Positions 32,299 through 40,919 of a stretch of DNA of 64,000 nt are shown here, piece by piece; within the stretch, counting starts at the first letter, position 1, and every line of letters begins with the position of its first letter. Origin of the DNA: Streptomyces antibioticus (GTDB lineage Bacteria > Actinomycetota > Actinomycetes > Streptomycetales > Streptomycetaceae). The translations under genes and the position numbers were made by a program. The DNA lies in the NCBI RefSeq assembly GCF_002019855.1, contig NZ_CM007717.1, positions 7,759,750 through 7,823,749 of the forward strand. The letters are read 5' to 3'. Under the pieces are notes generated by a model. It was not told the DNA's origin. It saw nothing but the letters and a program-made list of their open reading frames with translations, and did not search any database.

Positions 32299-34482
32299 GT
32301 GCTTCGATTCGCACCACCCCGAACCGCGGGTCTGCTCGCAGCCGCCGCGACGGCCGCCTCGCTGCTCACCGTCGTCCAGCCGGGCCAGGCCGCCGCGGCG
32401 CTGCCCACGAGCTGGTCGACGGTGGTCAACGCCGGCAGCGGCAAATGCCTGGACGCCCGGGCGGCGGCGACCGTGAACGGCACCGCCGTGCAGCAGTACA
32501 CCTGCAACAACTCCACCGCCCAGCAGTGGAGTTTCACCCCCACCAGCGACGGATACGTACGCATCGGCAACCGCAACGACGCCCAGCAGGTCGTGGACGT
32601 GAGCAATGTGTCCACCGCCGACAACGCCGCCGTGCACCTGTGGACGTACGGCGGCGGCAACAACCAGCAGTGGCAGCCCGTCGACGAGGGAGGAGGCGCC
32701 TACCGGTTCGTCAACCGGCACAGCGGCAAATGCCTCGACGTGCCCTCCGCCTCCACCGCCGACAGCGTCCAGCTCGTGCAGTACACCTGCAACGGCACGG
32801 CCGCCCAACGATTCCAGGTGACACCCGTGAACACCGCGCCCGGGGACGTCGACCTCGGCCCCAACGTGGTCGTCTTCGACCCGTCGATGCCGTCCACGAC
32901 GATCCAGAGCCGGCTGAACCAGATCTTCCAGCAGCAGGAGACCAACCAGTTCGGCTCCCAGCGCTACGCCGTCCTGTTCAAGCCCGGCACCTACAGCAAC
33001 GACGTCAACGTCGGCTTCTACACCCAGGTCCTCGGCCTCGGCCAGTCGCCCGACTCGGTCACCATCAACGGCGCCGTCCACGTGGAGGCCGACTGGTTCC
33101 CGCCGCAGAACGCCACCCAGAACTTCTGGCGCGGCGCCGAGAACCTGTCCGTCAACCCGACCGGCGGCACCGACCGCTGGGCCGTCTCCCAGGCGTCCGG
33201 CTACCGGCGCATGCACGTCCGCGGCAACCTGGAGCTGAGCGACGGCGGCTGGTCCAGCGGCGGCTTCATGGCCGACAGCAAGATCGACGGCCAGGTGCGT
33301 TCCGGCACCCAGCAGCAGTGGCTCACCCGCAACTCCCAGCTCGGCAGTTGGACCGGCTCCAACTGGAACATGGTCTTCGTCGGCAGCCAGGGCGTACCGG
33401 GCAACACCTTCCCCAACCCGCCCTACACCACCGTCAACCAGACCCCCACGGTCCGCGAGAAGCCCTTCCTCTACGTCGACAACGCGGGCGCCTACCGGGT
33501 GTTCGTGCCCGCGCTGCGCACCAACTCCACCGCCACCACCTGGGCGAACGGAACCGCCCCCGGCACCTCGCTCGGCATCGACCAGTTCTTCGTCGTCAAG
33601 CCGGGCGCGACCGCCGCACAGATCAACGCGGCGCTCGCCGAAGGCAAGAACCTCCTGGTCACCCCGGGTGTGTACCACCTCAACCAGACCCTGCGGGTGA
33701 CCCGCCCCGACACCGTCGTCCTCGGTCTCGGGCTGGCCACCTTCATCCCCGACAACGGCGTCACCGCCATGACCGTCGCCGACGTCGACGGTGTGAAGAT
33801 CGCCGGTGTCCTCTTCGACGCCGGGACCACCAACTCCCAGACGCTGGTGGAGATCGGCCCGGCCGGCTCCGCCGCCAGCCACGCCGCGAACCCCACCTCC
33901 CTGCACGACGTCTACTTCCGGGTCGGCGGGGCGGCCGTCGGCAGGGCCACCACCAGCCTCGTCGTCAACAGCGACCACGTCATCGGCGACCACATGTGGA
34001 TCTGGCGCGGCGACCACGGCAGCGGCATCGGCTGGAACAGCAACACCGCCGACACCGGCCTCGTCGTCAACGGCGACCAGGTCACCATGTACGGCCTGTT
34101 CGTCGAGCACTACCAGAAGCACCAGACGATCTGGAACGGCAACGGCGGGCGGACGTACTTCTACCAGAACGAGATGCCCTACGACCCGCCCAACCAGGCC
34201 GCCTGGATGAACGGCTCCACCCAGGGCTACGCCGCCTACAAGGTCGCCGACTCCGTCACCAGCCACCAGGCGTACGGACTCGGCAGCTACTGCTACTTCA
34301 ACGTCAACCCGTCGGTCACCGCCGAGCACGCCTTCGAGGTGCCGAACAACCCCAACGTCCGCTTCCAGAACATGGTGACCGTGTCCCTCGGCGGCACCGG
34401 CACCATCCGCCATGTCATCAACGACCGCGGCGGCCCCTCCAACTCGGCCACCAACGTCGCCAACCTGGTGAACTACCCCTGA
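32299..34482 (+). CDS. secreted right-handed beta-helix protein with N-terminal ricin-type lectin domain
   Basis: The 727-residue protein starts at GTG 32299 (GGAGAAG upstream), 24 bases after the chitinase stop. A signal peptide ends near AAAALP (about 34). CBM13 repeats (GKCLDARAAATVNGTAVQQYTCNN and two more) fill residues about 40-175. The large remainder looks like two beta-helix blocks typical of pectate-lyase-like/GH55-like folds (YAVLFKPGTYSNDVNVGFYTQVLGLG, then LLVTPGVYHLNQTLRVTRPDTVVLGLGL). Family members are variously labelled coagulation factor 5/8-type or adenylyl cyclase; no cyclase motif is visible. A role in beta-glucan or fungal wall breakdown with its two neighbours is likely, but the activity is unproven. 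Confidence 0.75.
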   Translation: MLRFAPPRTAGLLAAAATAASLLTVVQPGQAAAALPTSWSTVVNAGSGKCLDARAAATVNGTAVQQYTCNNSTAQQWSFTPTSDGYVRIGNRNDAQQVVDVSNVSTADNAAVHLWTYGGGNNQQWQPVDEGGGAYRFVNRHSGKCLDVPSASTADSVQLVQYTCNGTAAQRFQVTPVNTAPGDVDLGPNVVVFDPSMPSTTIQSRLNQIFQQQETNQFGSQRYAVLFKPGTYSNDVNVGFYTQVLGLGQSPDSVTINGAVHVEADWFPPQNATQNFWRGAENLSVNPTGGTDRWAVSQASGYRRMHVRGNLELSDGGWSSGGFMADSKIDGQVRSGTQQQWLTRNSQLGSWTGSNWNMVFVGSQGVPGNTFPNPPYTTVNQTPTVREKPFLYVDNAGAYRVFVPALRTNSTATTWANGTAPGTSLGIDQFFVVKPGATAAQINAALAEGKNLLVTPGVYHLNQTLRVTRPDTVVLGLGLATFIPDNGVTAMTVADVDGVKIAGVLFDAGTTNSQTLVEIGPAGSAASHAANPTSLHDVYFRVGGAAVGRATTSLVVNSDHVIGDHMWIWRGDHGSGIGWNSNTADTGLVVNGDQVTMYGLFVEHYQKHQTIWNGNGGRTYFYQNEMPYDPPNQAAWMNGSTQGYAAYKVADSVTSHQAYGLGSYCYFNVNPSVTAEHAFEVPNNPNVRFQNMVTVSLGGTGTIRHVINDRGGPSNSATNVANLVNYP

Positions 34483-34495
34483 GAATCAGGGAGTT
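34471..34495. terminator. hairpin containing both convergent stop codons
   Basis: AACT-CCCTGA-GAA-TCAGGG-AGTT (with one small bulge) folds over the TGA of the beta-helix gene (34480-34482) and the TGA of helR (34486-34488 on the other strand). The two genes are only 3 bases apart, so one element probably ends both transcripts. Confidence 0.55.
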
Positions 34496-36639
34496 CCACT
34501 CGTGAGGACCACGAGCTGCCGCGTCGCCCGGGTCATGGCGACGTAGTGGTCGACCGCTCCCTCGACGCCCGTGCCGAAGTCCTGCGGGTCGACGAGGACG
34601 ACCAGATCGAACTCGAGTCCCTTGCAGAGTTCGGGAGTCAGGGAGCGGACCCGGTCCCTCGGCCGGAACGCGGGGGCACCGATCACACAGACGGTGCCCT
34701 CCGCGTGCTCGGCCAGCCAGCCGTCGAGCACCGCGTCCAGATCCGCGGCGGGCCCGTGCAGGACGGGCACCCCGCCGCTGCGCACCGACACCGGCACGTT
34801 GGCGTCCGGCAGCACGGCCCGGATCACCGGCTCGGCCTCCGCCATGATCTCCTCCGGCGTACGGTAGTTGACGCTCAGCGACGCCAGCTCGATCCGGTCG
34901 AGGCCGACCCGCGCCAGCCGCTCCCGCCACGACTCGGTGAAGCCGTGCCGGGCCTGCGCCCGGTCCCCGACGATCGTGAAGCTCCGGGACGGGCAGCGCA
35001 GCAGCAGCATCTGCCACTCCGCGTCGGTCAGTTCCTGGGCCTCGTCCACGACGACATGCGCGAACGGCCCGGCGAGCAGGTCCGGTTCGGGAACCGTCAG
35101 CGCGCCCTCGTCGACCAGGCTGTCCTGGAGATCCTGGCCGTGCAGCATGGTCACCGCGCCCTCACCGTCGTCGTCGGCCGCGAGCAGGCTGTCGATCACC
35201 CGGGACATACGGGCGCGTTCCGCGGCCAGCGCGGCGGCGTCACGGCGCTTGCGCAGCGCCTCCTCCGGGTCGCCGAGCCGCTGCCGTGCCGCGTCCAGGA
35301 ACGGCAGGTCGGACACCGTCCAGGCGTGGGCGTCCGCGCGCTGGAGCCGGCGCACCTCGTCCGCGTCGAGCCAGGGCGCGCACAGCCGCAGATAGGCGGG
35401 CACCGACCAGAGGTCCCCGACCAGGTCGGCCGCCTCCAGCAGCGGCCAGGCGCGGTTGAAGGCGGCGCGCAGCTCCCGGTTGCCCACCAGGGACCTGCGC
35501 AGCAGTTCCGGCGCGGCGTCGCCGTCGTGCTTGTCGATCAGGAGGGTGAGCAGCTCCTGCCAGACCTGCTCCCGGGCCTCGTTGTGCGGGGTGCCGGGCT
35601 CGGCCGCCTCGAAGGCGGTGGCCCAGTCCTCGGGGCTCAGCCAGATGTCCGACCAGTGGGTGGCGACCGTCATGCCCTTGGCGGGCGGCTCCTCGTAGAA
35701 CCTCACGCCCGTCTCGATCGCCCGCACCAGCCGCGCGGACGCCTTCAGACGGGCCACCTCCGGATCGCTCTCGACCGTCGCCGTGGCGCCCTCGGCGACC
35801 AGGTCCCGAAGGGTGCAGGTCTGCACGCCCTCCTCGCCCAGACTCGGCAGGACGTCGGCGACGTACGCCAGGTACGGCCGGTGCGGGCCCACGAACAGCA
35901 CGCCGCCCCTGCGGTGCCCGAGCCGGGGATCGGAGTACAGCAGATAGGCGGAGCGGTGCAGGGCGACGACCGTCTTGCCGGTGCCAGGACCGCCGTCGAC
36001 CACCAGCGCACCGCGCGACCCCGCGCGGATGACGGCGTCCTGGTCGGCCTGGATCGTGCCGAGCACGTCCCGCATCCGCGGCGACCGGTCGGCGCCCAGG
36101 CTCGCGATGAACGCGGACTGGTCGTCCAGCGCGGCATGCCCGGCGAACCCGTCCGAGGTGAACACCTCGTCCCAGTAGTCGCTGATCCGGCCCCGCGTCC
36201 AGCGGTACCGGCGGCGGCTCGTCAGCGCCATCGGGTCGGCGTGGGTGGCGCCGAAGAACGGCGCGGCCGCGGGGGAACGCCAGTCCAGCAGCAGCCGGCG
36301 GCCCGTGCTGTCGGTGAGGCCCAGCCGGCCGACGTAGACGGGCTCGGCGCCGTCCTCCCCGACCATCCGGCCGAGACACAGGTCGAGGCCGAAGCGGCGC
36401 AGCGCGCGCAGCCGGGTGGTGAGCCGGTGGATCTCGGTGTCCCGGTCCATCGCCTGCCGCCCCGTACCGCCGGGCGCTCGGCGCTCGGCGTCGAGACGCT
36501 CGGACACCTCGGCGATCGACTGCTCCATGCACCGCGCGATCGCCGCGAAATGCCGCTCGTCGTCGGCGATCAGCGCCGGGTCGGCCTTCGCGGCGAGCCG
36601 GTCGGGAAGGGCGAAGGCGCTGTCGGCCAGGGGGTTCAT
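34486..36639 (-). CDS. helR: RNA polymerase recycling ATPase HelR (HelD-like superfamily 1 helicase)
   Basis: A 717-residue UvrD/HelD-type ATPase. The N-terminal coiled-coil arm (residues about 20-90, ERHFAAIARCMEQSIAEVSERLDAERR) is the part that enters the polymerase channels in HelD proteins. Walker A GGPGTGKT is at 216-223, with LDWRSPAAAPFF upstream, DEAQELTDAEWQML for Walker B, and the helicase motifs VGDRAQARHG and VNYRTPEEI. The C-terminal KGLEFDLVVLVDP and YVAMTRATRQLVVL are typical superfamily 1 motifs. HelR dislodges rifamycin-bound RNA polymerase in Streptomyces venezuelae and confers tolerance; orthology here is by sequence resemblance. I did not see a rifamycin-associated palindrome in the upstream 100 bases. 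Confidence 0.85.
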   Translation of the reverse strand: MNPLADSAFALPDRLAAKADPALIADDERHFAAIARCMEQSIAEVSERLDAERRAPGGTGRQAMDRDTEIHRLTTRLRALRRFGLDLCLGRMVGEDGAEPVYVGRLGLTDSTGRRLLLDWRSPAAAPFFGATHADPMALTSRRRYRWTRGRISDYWDEVFTSDGFAGHAALDDQSAFIASLGADRSPRMRDVLGTIQADQDAVIRAGSRGALVVDGGPGTGKTVVALHRSAYLLYSDPRLGHRRGGVLFVGPHRPYLAYVADVLPSLGEEGVQTCTLRDLVAEGATATVESDPEVARLKASARLVRAIETGVRFYEEPPAKGMTVATHWSDIWLSPEDWATAFEAAEPGTPHNEAREQVWQELLTLLIDKHDGDAAPELLRRSLVGNRELRAAFNRAWPLLEAADLVGDLWSVPAYLRLCAPWLDADEVRRLQRADAHAWTVSDLPFLDAARQRLGDPEEALRKRRDAAALAAERARMSRVIDSLLAADDDGEGAVTMLHGQDLQDSLVDEGALTVPEPDLLAGPFAHVVVDEAQELTDAEWQMLLLRCPSRSFTIVGDRAQARHGFTESWRERLARVGLDRIELASLSVNYRTPEEIMAEAEPVIRAVLPDANVPVSVRSGGVPVLHGPAADLDAVLDGWLAEHAEGTVCVIGAPAFRPRDRVRSLTPELCKGLEFDLVVLVDPQDFGTGVEGAVDHYVAMTRATRQLVVLTSGTP

Positions 36640-36750
36640 CTGAGGGGCTCCGAACGTGGGGTCACCGGAGGTGAACGCGGACGGCCCCTCCCCGTCGATC
36701 GTAACGGCAGCCTCACACCCGTCTCACCCATGTGATCCACGCCCGAGGGA

Positions 36751-38097
36751 TCACGTCTCGCGTCGGTCCTTCACCCGGCGCAGCTTGCCCAGGGAGCGCT
36801 CCAGGGTGTCCGGTTCGACGATCGTGACCTCGACGCTCACGCCCACACCGTCCTTGACACCCTTGGCGATGGCGCGCGCGGCGGCGTCACGGCCGTCGGC
36901 GGGCGTGTCCGGGCGGGACTCGACACGGACCGTCATGTGGTCCATCCGCTCGCGCCGGGTCAGCTCGATCTGGAAGTGCGGGGCCACCCCGGGCGTGCGC
37001 AGCACGATCTCCTCGATCTGGCTGGGGAAGACGTTCACCCCGCGCAGGATGATCATGTCGTCGCAGCGGCCGGTGATCTTCTCGATCCGGCGGAACGCGG
37101 GCCGCGCGGTGCCGGGCAGCAGCCGGGTCAGATCCCGGGTGCGGTAGCGGATGATCGGCAGCGCCTCCTTGGTGAGGGAGGTGAAGACCAGCTCGCCCTC
37201 CTGGCCCTCGGGCAGGACGTCGTCCGTGAAGGGGTCGACGACCTCCGGGTAGAAGTGGTCCTCCCACACGTGCAGGCCGTCCTTGGTCTCCACGCACTCC
37301 TGGGCCACCCCGGGACCGATCACCTCCGACAGGCCGTATATGTCGACGGCGTGGATGTCCATGCGCTCCTCGATCTCCCGGCGCATCGCCTCCGTCCACG
37401 GCTCCGCGCCGAAGATGCCCACCCTCAGGGAGGTGGAGCGCGGGTCGACGCCCTGCCGCTCGAACTCGTCCAGCAGGGTGAGCATGTAGGAGGGGGTGAC
37501 CATGATGATCTCGGGCCGGAAGTCCTGGATGATCTGCACCTGGCGCGCGGTCATGCCGCCCGAGGCGGGGATCACCGTGCACCCGGCGCGTTCGGCGCCG
37601 TAGTGCGCGCCGAGGCCGCCGGTGAACAGGCCGTAGCCGTAGGAGATGTGCACCTTGTGGCCGGGCCGGCCGCCGGCGGCGCGGATCGAGCGGGCGACCA
37701 CGTCCGCCCACATCGACAGGTCGTTCTCGGTGTAGCCGACCACGGTCGGGCGGCCCGTGGTGCCGCTGGAGGCGTGCACCCGGCGGACCTGGTCCATCGG
37801 GACCGCGAACATCCCGAAGGGGTAGGTGTCGCGCAGATCGGCCTTGGTGGTGAAGGGGAACCGGGCCAGATCCTCCAGCGCGCGGCAGTCCTCGGGGGTG
37901 ACACCGGCCGCGTCGAACTTCTTGCGGTACAGCTCGACGTTGTCGTAGGCGTGCCGCAGGGTCGCGCGCAGCCGGCGAAGCTGGAGGTCGCGCAGGTCCG
38001 CGCGCGACAGGCGCTCGGCGTCGTCGGCCAGCCCCTCGGGCAGGGGCTCGCCCCGGCGGGCGGGGGTCTGCGCGGGGGTCTCCGGCTCGCTGGTCAT
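36751..38097 (-). CDS. paaK: phenylacetate-CoA ligase
   Basis: A 448-residue adenylate-forming enzyme that activates phenylacetate to phenylacetyl-CoA with ATP, the entry step of the aerobic hybrid pathway. The AMP-binding motif is VHASSGTTGRPTVVGYT, and the family motifs YGYGLFTGGLGAHYGAE, DIYGLSEVIGPGVAQEC and YRTRDLTRLLPG are intact. ATG 38097 overlaps the stop of the thioesterase gene (ATGA), so the two form one minus-strand operon. Upstream control is by the shared 18-bp operator at 38554. Confidence 0.95.
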   Translation of the reverse strand: MTSEPETPAQTPARRGEPLPEGLADDAERLSRADLRDLQLRRLRATLRHAYDNVELYRKKFDAAGVTPEDCRALEDLARFPFTTKADLRDTYPFGMFAVPMDQVRRVHASSGTTGRPTVVGYTENDLSMWADVVARSIRAAGGRPGHKVHISYGYGLFTGGLGAHYGAERAGCTVIPASGGMTARQVQIIQDFRPEIIMVTPSYMLTLLDEFERQGVDPRSTSLRVGIFGAEPWTEAMRREIEERMDIHAVDIYGLSEVIGPGVAQECVETKDGLHVWEDHFYPEVVDPFTDDVLPEGQEGELVFTSLTKEALPIIRYRTRDLTRLLPGTARPAFRRIEKITGRCDDMIILRGVNVFPSQIEEIVLRTPGVAPHFQIELTRRERMDHMTVRVESRPDTPADGRDAAARAIAKGVKDGVGVSVEVTIVEPDTLERSLGKLRRVKDRRET

Positions 38098-38537
38098 GGC
38101 TGCGGCTCCTTGGGGGTCGTACTCCTGAGGCTGCGACTGCGGCCGCGGAACTCCGCGATCACCGTGTCGCCGCGCAGGACGCTCACGTCGTAGACGCCGC
38201 TGCGGCCGAACCGGGTGCGTTCCACGGCGGTGGCCGTGAGGACGTCGCCCTCGTGGGCGGAGGCGACGAACACGATGTCGGCGCCGGCGGCGACGGTCAC
38301 GGGGCCGTGACCGTTGCACGCGCACGCGAAGGCGGTGTCGGCGAGGAGGAACAGATAGCCGCCGTGGGCGATCCCGTGCCCGTTGACCATCGCGTCCGTC
38401 ACGGTCATCCGGACCACGGCCGTTCCGTCGCCGTGGTCGAGCAGTTCGATGCCGAGCCGCCGGGACGCCTCGTCCGCGGCGAACATCGTCGTGACGGGGC
38501 CCGGTCCGGCTGCCGTTCCCGTGGCTCGTGTCGCCAT
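38094..38537 (-). CDS. paaI: hydroxyphenylacetyl-CoA thioesterase PaaI
   Basis: A 147-residue hotdog-fold thioesterase with the PaaI signature NGHGIAHGGYLFLLADTAFACACN (Asp in LADTAF as the catalytic acid). It releases CoA from stalled hydroxyphenylacetyl-CoA intermediates. ATG 38537 is chosen because AAGG lies 8 bases upstream; the GTG at 38546 would overlap that site. Its stop overlaps paaK by 4 bases. Confidence 0.9.
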   Translation of the reverse strand: MATRATGTAAGPGPVTTMFAADEASRRLGIELLDHGDGTAVVRMTVTDAMVNGHGIAHGGYLFLLADTAFACACNGHGPVTVAAGADIVFVASAHEGDVLTATAVERTRFGRSGVYDVSVLRGDTVIAEFRGRSRSLRSTTPKEPQP

Positions 38538-38553
38538 TCCCACCACCTTGTGT

Positions 38554-38571
38554 ACCGACCGAACATTCGGT
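38554..38571. promoter_or_regulatory. TetR-like operator in the paaI/thiolase divergent region
   Basis: ACCGACCGAACATTCGGT, containing the palindrome ACCGAA-CA-TTCGGT. The related ACCGAACGAATGGTCGGT lies before paaA at 40881. The site overlaps a plausible plus-strand promoter (TTGTGT 38548-38553, 17 bases, TTAGCG 38571-38576) and the region where paaI transcription must start, so one repressor could close both directions. The size and half-sites fit a PaaR-type TetR repressor released by phenylacetyl-CoA. No TetR gene is in the window. Confidence 0.65.
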
Positions 38572-38675
38572 TAGCGTGCGGCAGGGTCAACTTACCCAGC
38601 GACGAACCTCGCCTGTCAAGAGGTGGACGCGTGGCGCGAGGAGCGCCCGCCCGGTCACCGCAGAGGAGCCTGCAC

Positions 38676-39899
38676 ATGCCCGACGAGGTCTATCTGATCG
38701 ACGGCGCCCGCACCCCGCAGGGCCGCTACGGCGGCGCTCTGGCCTCCGTACGCCCCGACGACCTGGCCGCCCTCGTGGTCGGCGAGGCCGTGCGCCGCGC
38801 CGGGATCCCGCCGGAGGCCGTGGACGAGGTGATCCTCGGCGCCGCCAACCAGGCCGGTGAGGACAACCGGGACGTGGCGCGGATGGCCGTACTGCTGGCC
38901 GGGCTCCCGCACACCGTGCCCGGCTACACCGTCAACCGGCTCTGCGCCTCGGGTCTGACCGCCGTCGCCTCCGCCGCGCAGGCGATCCGCTCCGGCGAGG
39001 CGGACCTGGTCGTCGCCGGGGGAGTGGAGTCCATGACCCGCGCGCCCTGGGTGATGGCCAAGCCCGGCACCCCGTGGGCCAAGCCGGGCGAGGTGCACGA
39101 CACCTCCCTGGGCTGGCGCTTCACCAACCCCCGCTTCGCCGCCGCCGACCGGGCCGTGCCCGCCGGTGCCGGACCCGAGGCGGTGCGCACGACCCTGTCG
39201 ATGGGCGAGACCGCCGAGGAGGTCGCCGCGCTCGACGGCATCACCCGCGCCGACTCCGACGCCTTCGCCCTGCGCAGCCACCGGCGGGCCCTCGCGGCCC
39301 AGGAGGCCGGGCACTTCGACCGGGAGATCGTGCCGGTCCCGGTGAAGGACGGCGAGGTCACCCGCGACGAGGGGCCGCGCGCTTCGACGACCCTGGAGAA
39401 GCTCGGCACGCTGCGTACGGTCTTCCGAGCGGACGGCGTCGTGACGGCGGGCTCCGCCTCACCGCTGTCCGACGGCGCGGCCGCCCTCGTGGTGGCGAGC
39501 GCGGCGGCCGTCGAGCGCCACGGGCTCACCCCGCGCGCCCGGATCGTCACCTCCGCCTCGGCCGGTGTCCAGCCGAACGTGATGGGCCTCGGCCCGGTGC
39601 CCGCCACCGAGAAGGCCCTCGCCCGCGCCGGATGGGGCACCGGCGACCTCGACGCGGTCGAGCTGAACGAGGCGTTCGCCGTGCAGGCCCTCGCCGTGAT
39701 CCGCCGTCTCAAGCTGGACGAGGACAAGGTCAACGCCGACGGCGGCGCCATCGCCCTCGGCCACCCGCTCGGCTGCTCCGGCGCCCGCATCCTGCTCACC
39801 CTGCTGGGCCGGCTGGAGCGCGAGGACGCCCGCCGGGGCCTCGCCACCCTGTGCGTGGGTGTCGGCCAGGGCGTCGCGATGCTGGTGGAGCGGGTGTGA
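38676..39899 (+). CDS. paaJ: 3-oxoadipyl-CoA/acetyl-CoA acyltransferase (thiolase) of the phenylacetate pathway
   Basis: A 407-residue type I thiolase. The nucleophile Cys is in TVNRLCASGLTAVASA, the second-site motifs are ELNEAFAVQAL and GGAIALGHPLGCSGAR, and the C-terminal acid/base Cys is in LCVGVGQGVAM. In the paa pathway this enzyme cleaves 3-oxoadipyl-CoA (and 3-oxo-5,6-dehydrosuberyl-CoA) to acetyl-CoA and shorter acyl-CoA. The name rests on context; a general fatty-acid thiolase cannot be excluded. ATG 38676 has GAGGAG 8 bases upstream. Confidence 0.85.
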   Translation: MPDEVYLIDGARTPQGRYGGALASVRPDDLAALVVGEAVRRAGIPPEAVDEVILGAANQAGEDNRDVARMAVLLAGLPHTVPGYTVNRLCASGLTAVASAAQAIRSGEADLVVAGGVESMTRAPWVMAKPGTPWAKPGEVHDTSLGWRFTNPRFAAADRAVPAGAGPEAVRTTLSMGETAEEVAALDGITRADSDAFALRSHRRALAAQEAGHFDREIVPVPVKDGEVTRDEGPRASTTLEKLGTLRTVFRADGVVTAGSASPLSDGAAALVVASAAAVERHGLTPRARIVTSASAGVQPNVMGLGPVPATEKALARAGWGTGDLDAVELNEAFAVQALAVIRRLKLDEDKVNADGGAIALGHPLGCSGARILLTLLGRLEREDARRGLATLCVGVGQGVAMLVERV

Positions 39900-39919
39900 G
39901 CACGGAAGGGACGTCGGAC

Positions 39920-40786
39920 ATGACCACAGACCTGAGCACGGCCCCCGCGGTCGTCGGTGTGATCGGCGGCGGCCGGATGGGCGCCGGTATCGCGCAGTCC
40001 TTCGCCGCCGCCGGCTCCTCGGTCACCGTCGTCGAGAGCGGCGCCGAGGCGGCCGCCGCCGCCCTGGACCGGGTCGCCGCCGGTCTGGAGCGGGCCGCCG
40101 CGCGCGACCGGCTGACCGAGCCCGCCGACCGGGTCCTCGCCCGCGTCCGCACGGCCCGGACCGTCGAGGACCTGCCCGCGGACGCCGACCTGGTCGTGGA
40201 GGCCGTCCCCGAGGACGCCGCCCTCAAGGCCACGGTCCTGGCCGCCGCCGAGCGCGCCGTGAGCGCGACGACCGTCCTGGCCAGCAACACCAGCTCCCTC
40301 TCCGTCACCGAGCTGGCCGCCGCGCTCACCCGGCCGGGACGCTTCCTCGGCATGCACTTCTTCAACCCGGTGCCCGCCTCCGAGCTGATCGAGATCGTCC
40401 TCGCGCCGGACACCGACGACCGCACCCGGCGGGCCGCCCTCGACTGGACGCGGAGCCTCGGCAAGCAGGACGTCGTGGTGAAGGACTCGCCCGGCTTCGC
40501 CAGCAGCCGCCTCGGTCTCGCCCTCGGTCTGGAGGCGATCCGCATGGTCGAGGAGGGCGTCGCGGAACCCGAGGCCATCGACGACGCGATGCGGCTCGGC
40601 TACAAGCACCCGATGGGCCCGCTGCGCCTGACCGACCTGGTCGGCCTCGACGTCCGGCTCGCCATCGCCGAACACCTCCACGCCACCCTCGGCGACCGCT
40701 TCGCCCCGCCCCGGCTGCTGCGCGAGAAGGTCGCCCGCGGTGAACTGGGCCGCAAGACGGGCCGCGGCTTCTACACCTGGAGCTGA
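39920..40786 (+). CDS. paaH: 3-hydroxyacyl-CoA dehydrogenase of the phenylacetate pathway
   Basis: A 288-residue single-copy dehydrogenase (shorter than the two-domain-repeat PaaH of enterobacteria). The NAD fold is VGVIGGGRMGAGIAQSFAAAGSSVTVVE, the catalytic His-Glu pair is in FLGMHFFNPVPASELIEIV, and the C-terminal domain has DSPGFASSRLGLALGLEAIRMVEEG. An alternative GTG at 39896 would overlap the thiolase stop (GTGA) and add 8 residues; ATG 39920 with GGAAGGG upstream is preferred. It oxidises 3-hydroxyadipyl-CoA to the substrate of the preceding thiolase. Confidence 0.88.
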   Translation: MTTDLSTAPAVVGVIGGGRMGAGIAQSFAAAGSSVTVVESGAEAAAAALDRVAAGLERAAARDRLTEPADRVLARVRTARTVEDLPADADLVVEAVPEDAALKATVLAAAERAVSATTVLASNTSSLSVTELAAALTRPGRFLGMHFFNPVPASELIEIVLAPDTDDRTRRAALDWTRSLGKQDVVVKDSPGFASSRLGLALGLEAIRMVEEGVAEPEAIDDAMRLGYKHPMGPLRLTDLVGLDVRLAIAEHLHATLGDRFAPPRLLREKVARGELGRKTGRGFYTWS

Positions 40787-40842
40787 CGGACACCCGGAGC
40801 TGACGTAGACCCGGAGCTGACGTACACCCGGACCTGAAGCTC
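40775..40842. repeat. 17-bp tandem repeat over the paaH stop
   Basis: Four units of ACCcGGAGCTGACGTAC type begin at 40775, 40792, 40809 and 40826; the first contains the paaH stop codon and the last is degenerate. Copies 2 and 3 are identical except for the final base. It lies between paaH and the paaA promoter. Confidence 0.8.
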
Positions 40843-40847
40843 ACCCC

Positions 40848-40878
40848 TTGTGTGGACCCGGGGGCGGCGTCGTATGAT
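40848..40878 (+). promoter_or_regulatory. putative promoter of the paaABCDE operon
   Basis: TTGTGT (40848-40853), 19-base spacer, TATGAT (40873-40878). The operator at 40881-40898 starts 2 bases after the -10 and would cover the transcription start. The same TTGTGT hexamer precedes the thiolase-side promoter. The 19-base spacing is long. Confidence 0.5.
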
Positions 40879-40880
40879 GA

Positions 40881-40898
40881 ACCGAACGAATGGTCGGT
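40881..40898. promoter_or_regulatory. TetR-like operator upstream of paaA
   Basis: ACCGAACGAATGGTCGGT, sharing ACCGA-x-CGAA-xxx-TCGGT with the site at 38554. It lies 22 bases before the paaA ATG, at the expected transcription start, which suggests direct repression of the oxygenase operon by the same factor. Confidence 0.65.
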
Positions 40899-40919
40899 AG
40901 GGGACGTAGGGGAGATGGC

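Noticed and set aside
30712..34413. Antisense reading frame of 1233 codons
   Set aside because: Exact shadow of three secreted proteins with signal peptides and catalytic motifs; GC-rich antisense openness is common in Streptomyces.
32299..34482. Adenylyl cyclase label for the beta-helix protein
   Set aside because: Some databases use this name for the family, but no cyclase catalytic motif is visible; the fold is a beta-helix with a lectin domain.
36640..36735. Rifamycin-associated element upstream of helR
   Set aside because: I looked for the inverted-repeat element described for rifamycin-inducible genes and did not see a convincing match; induction by rifamycins is therefore not claimed.
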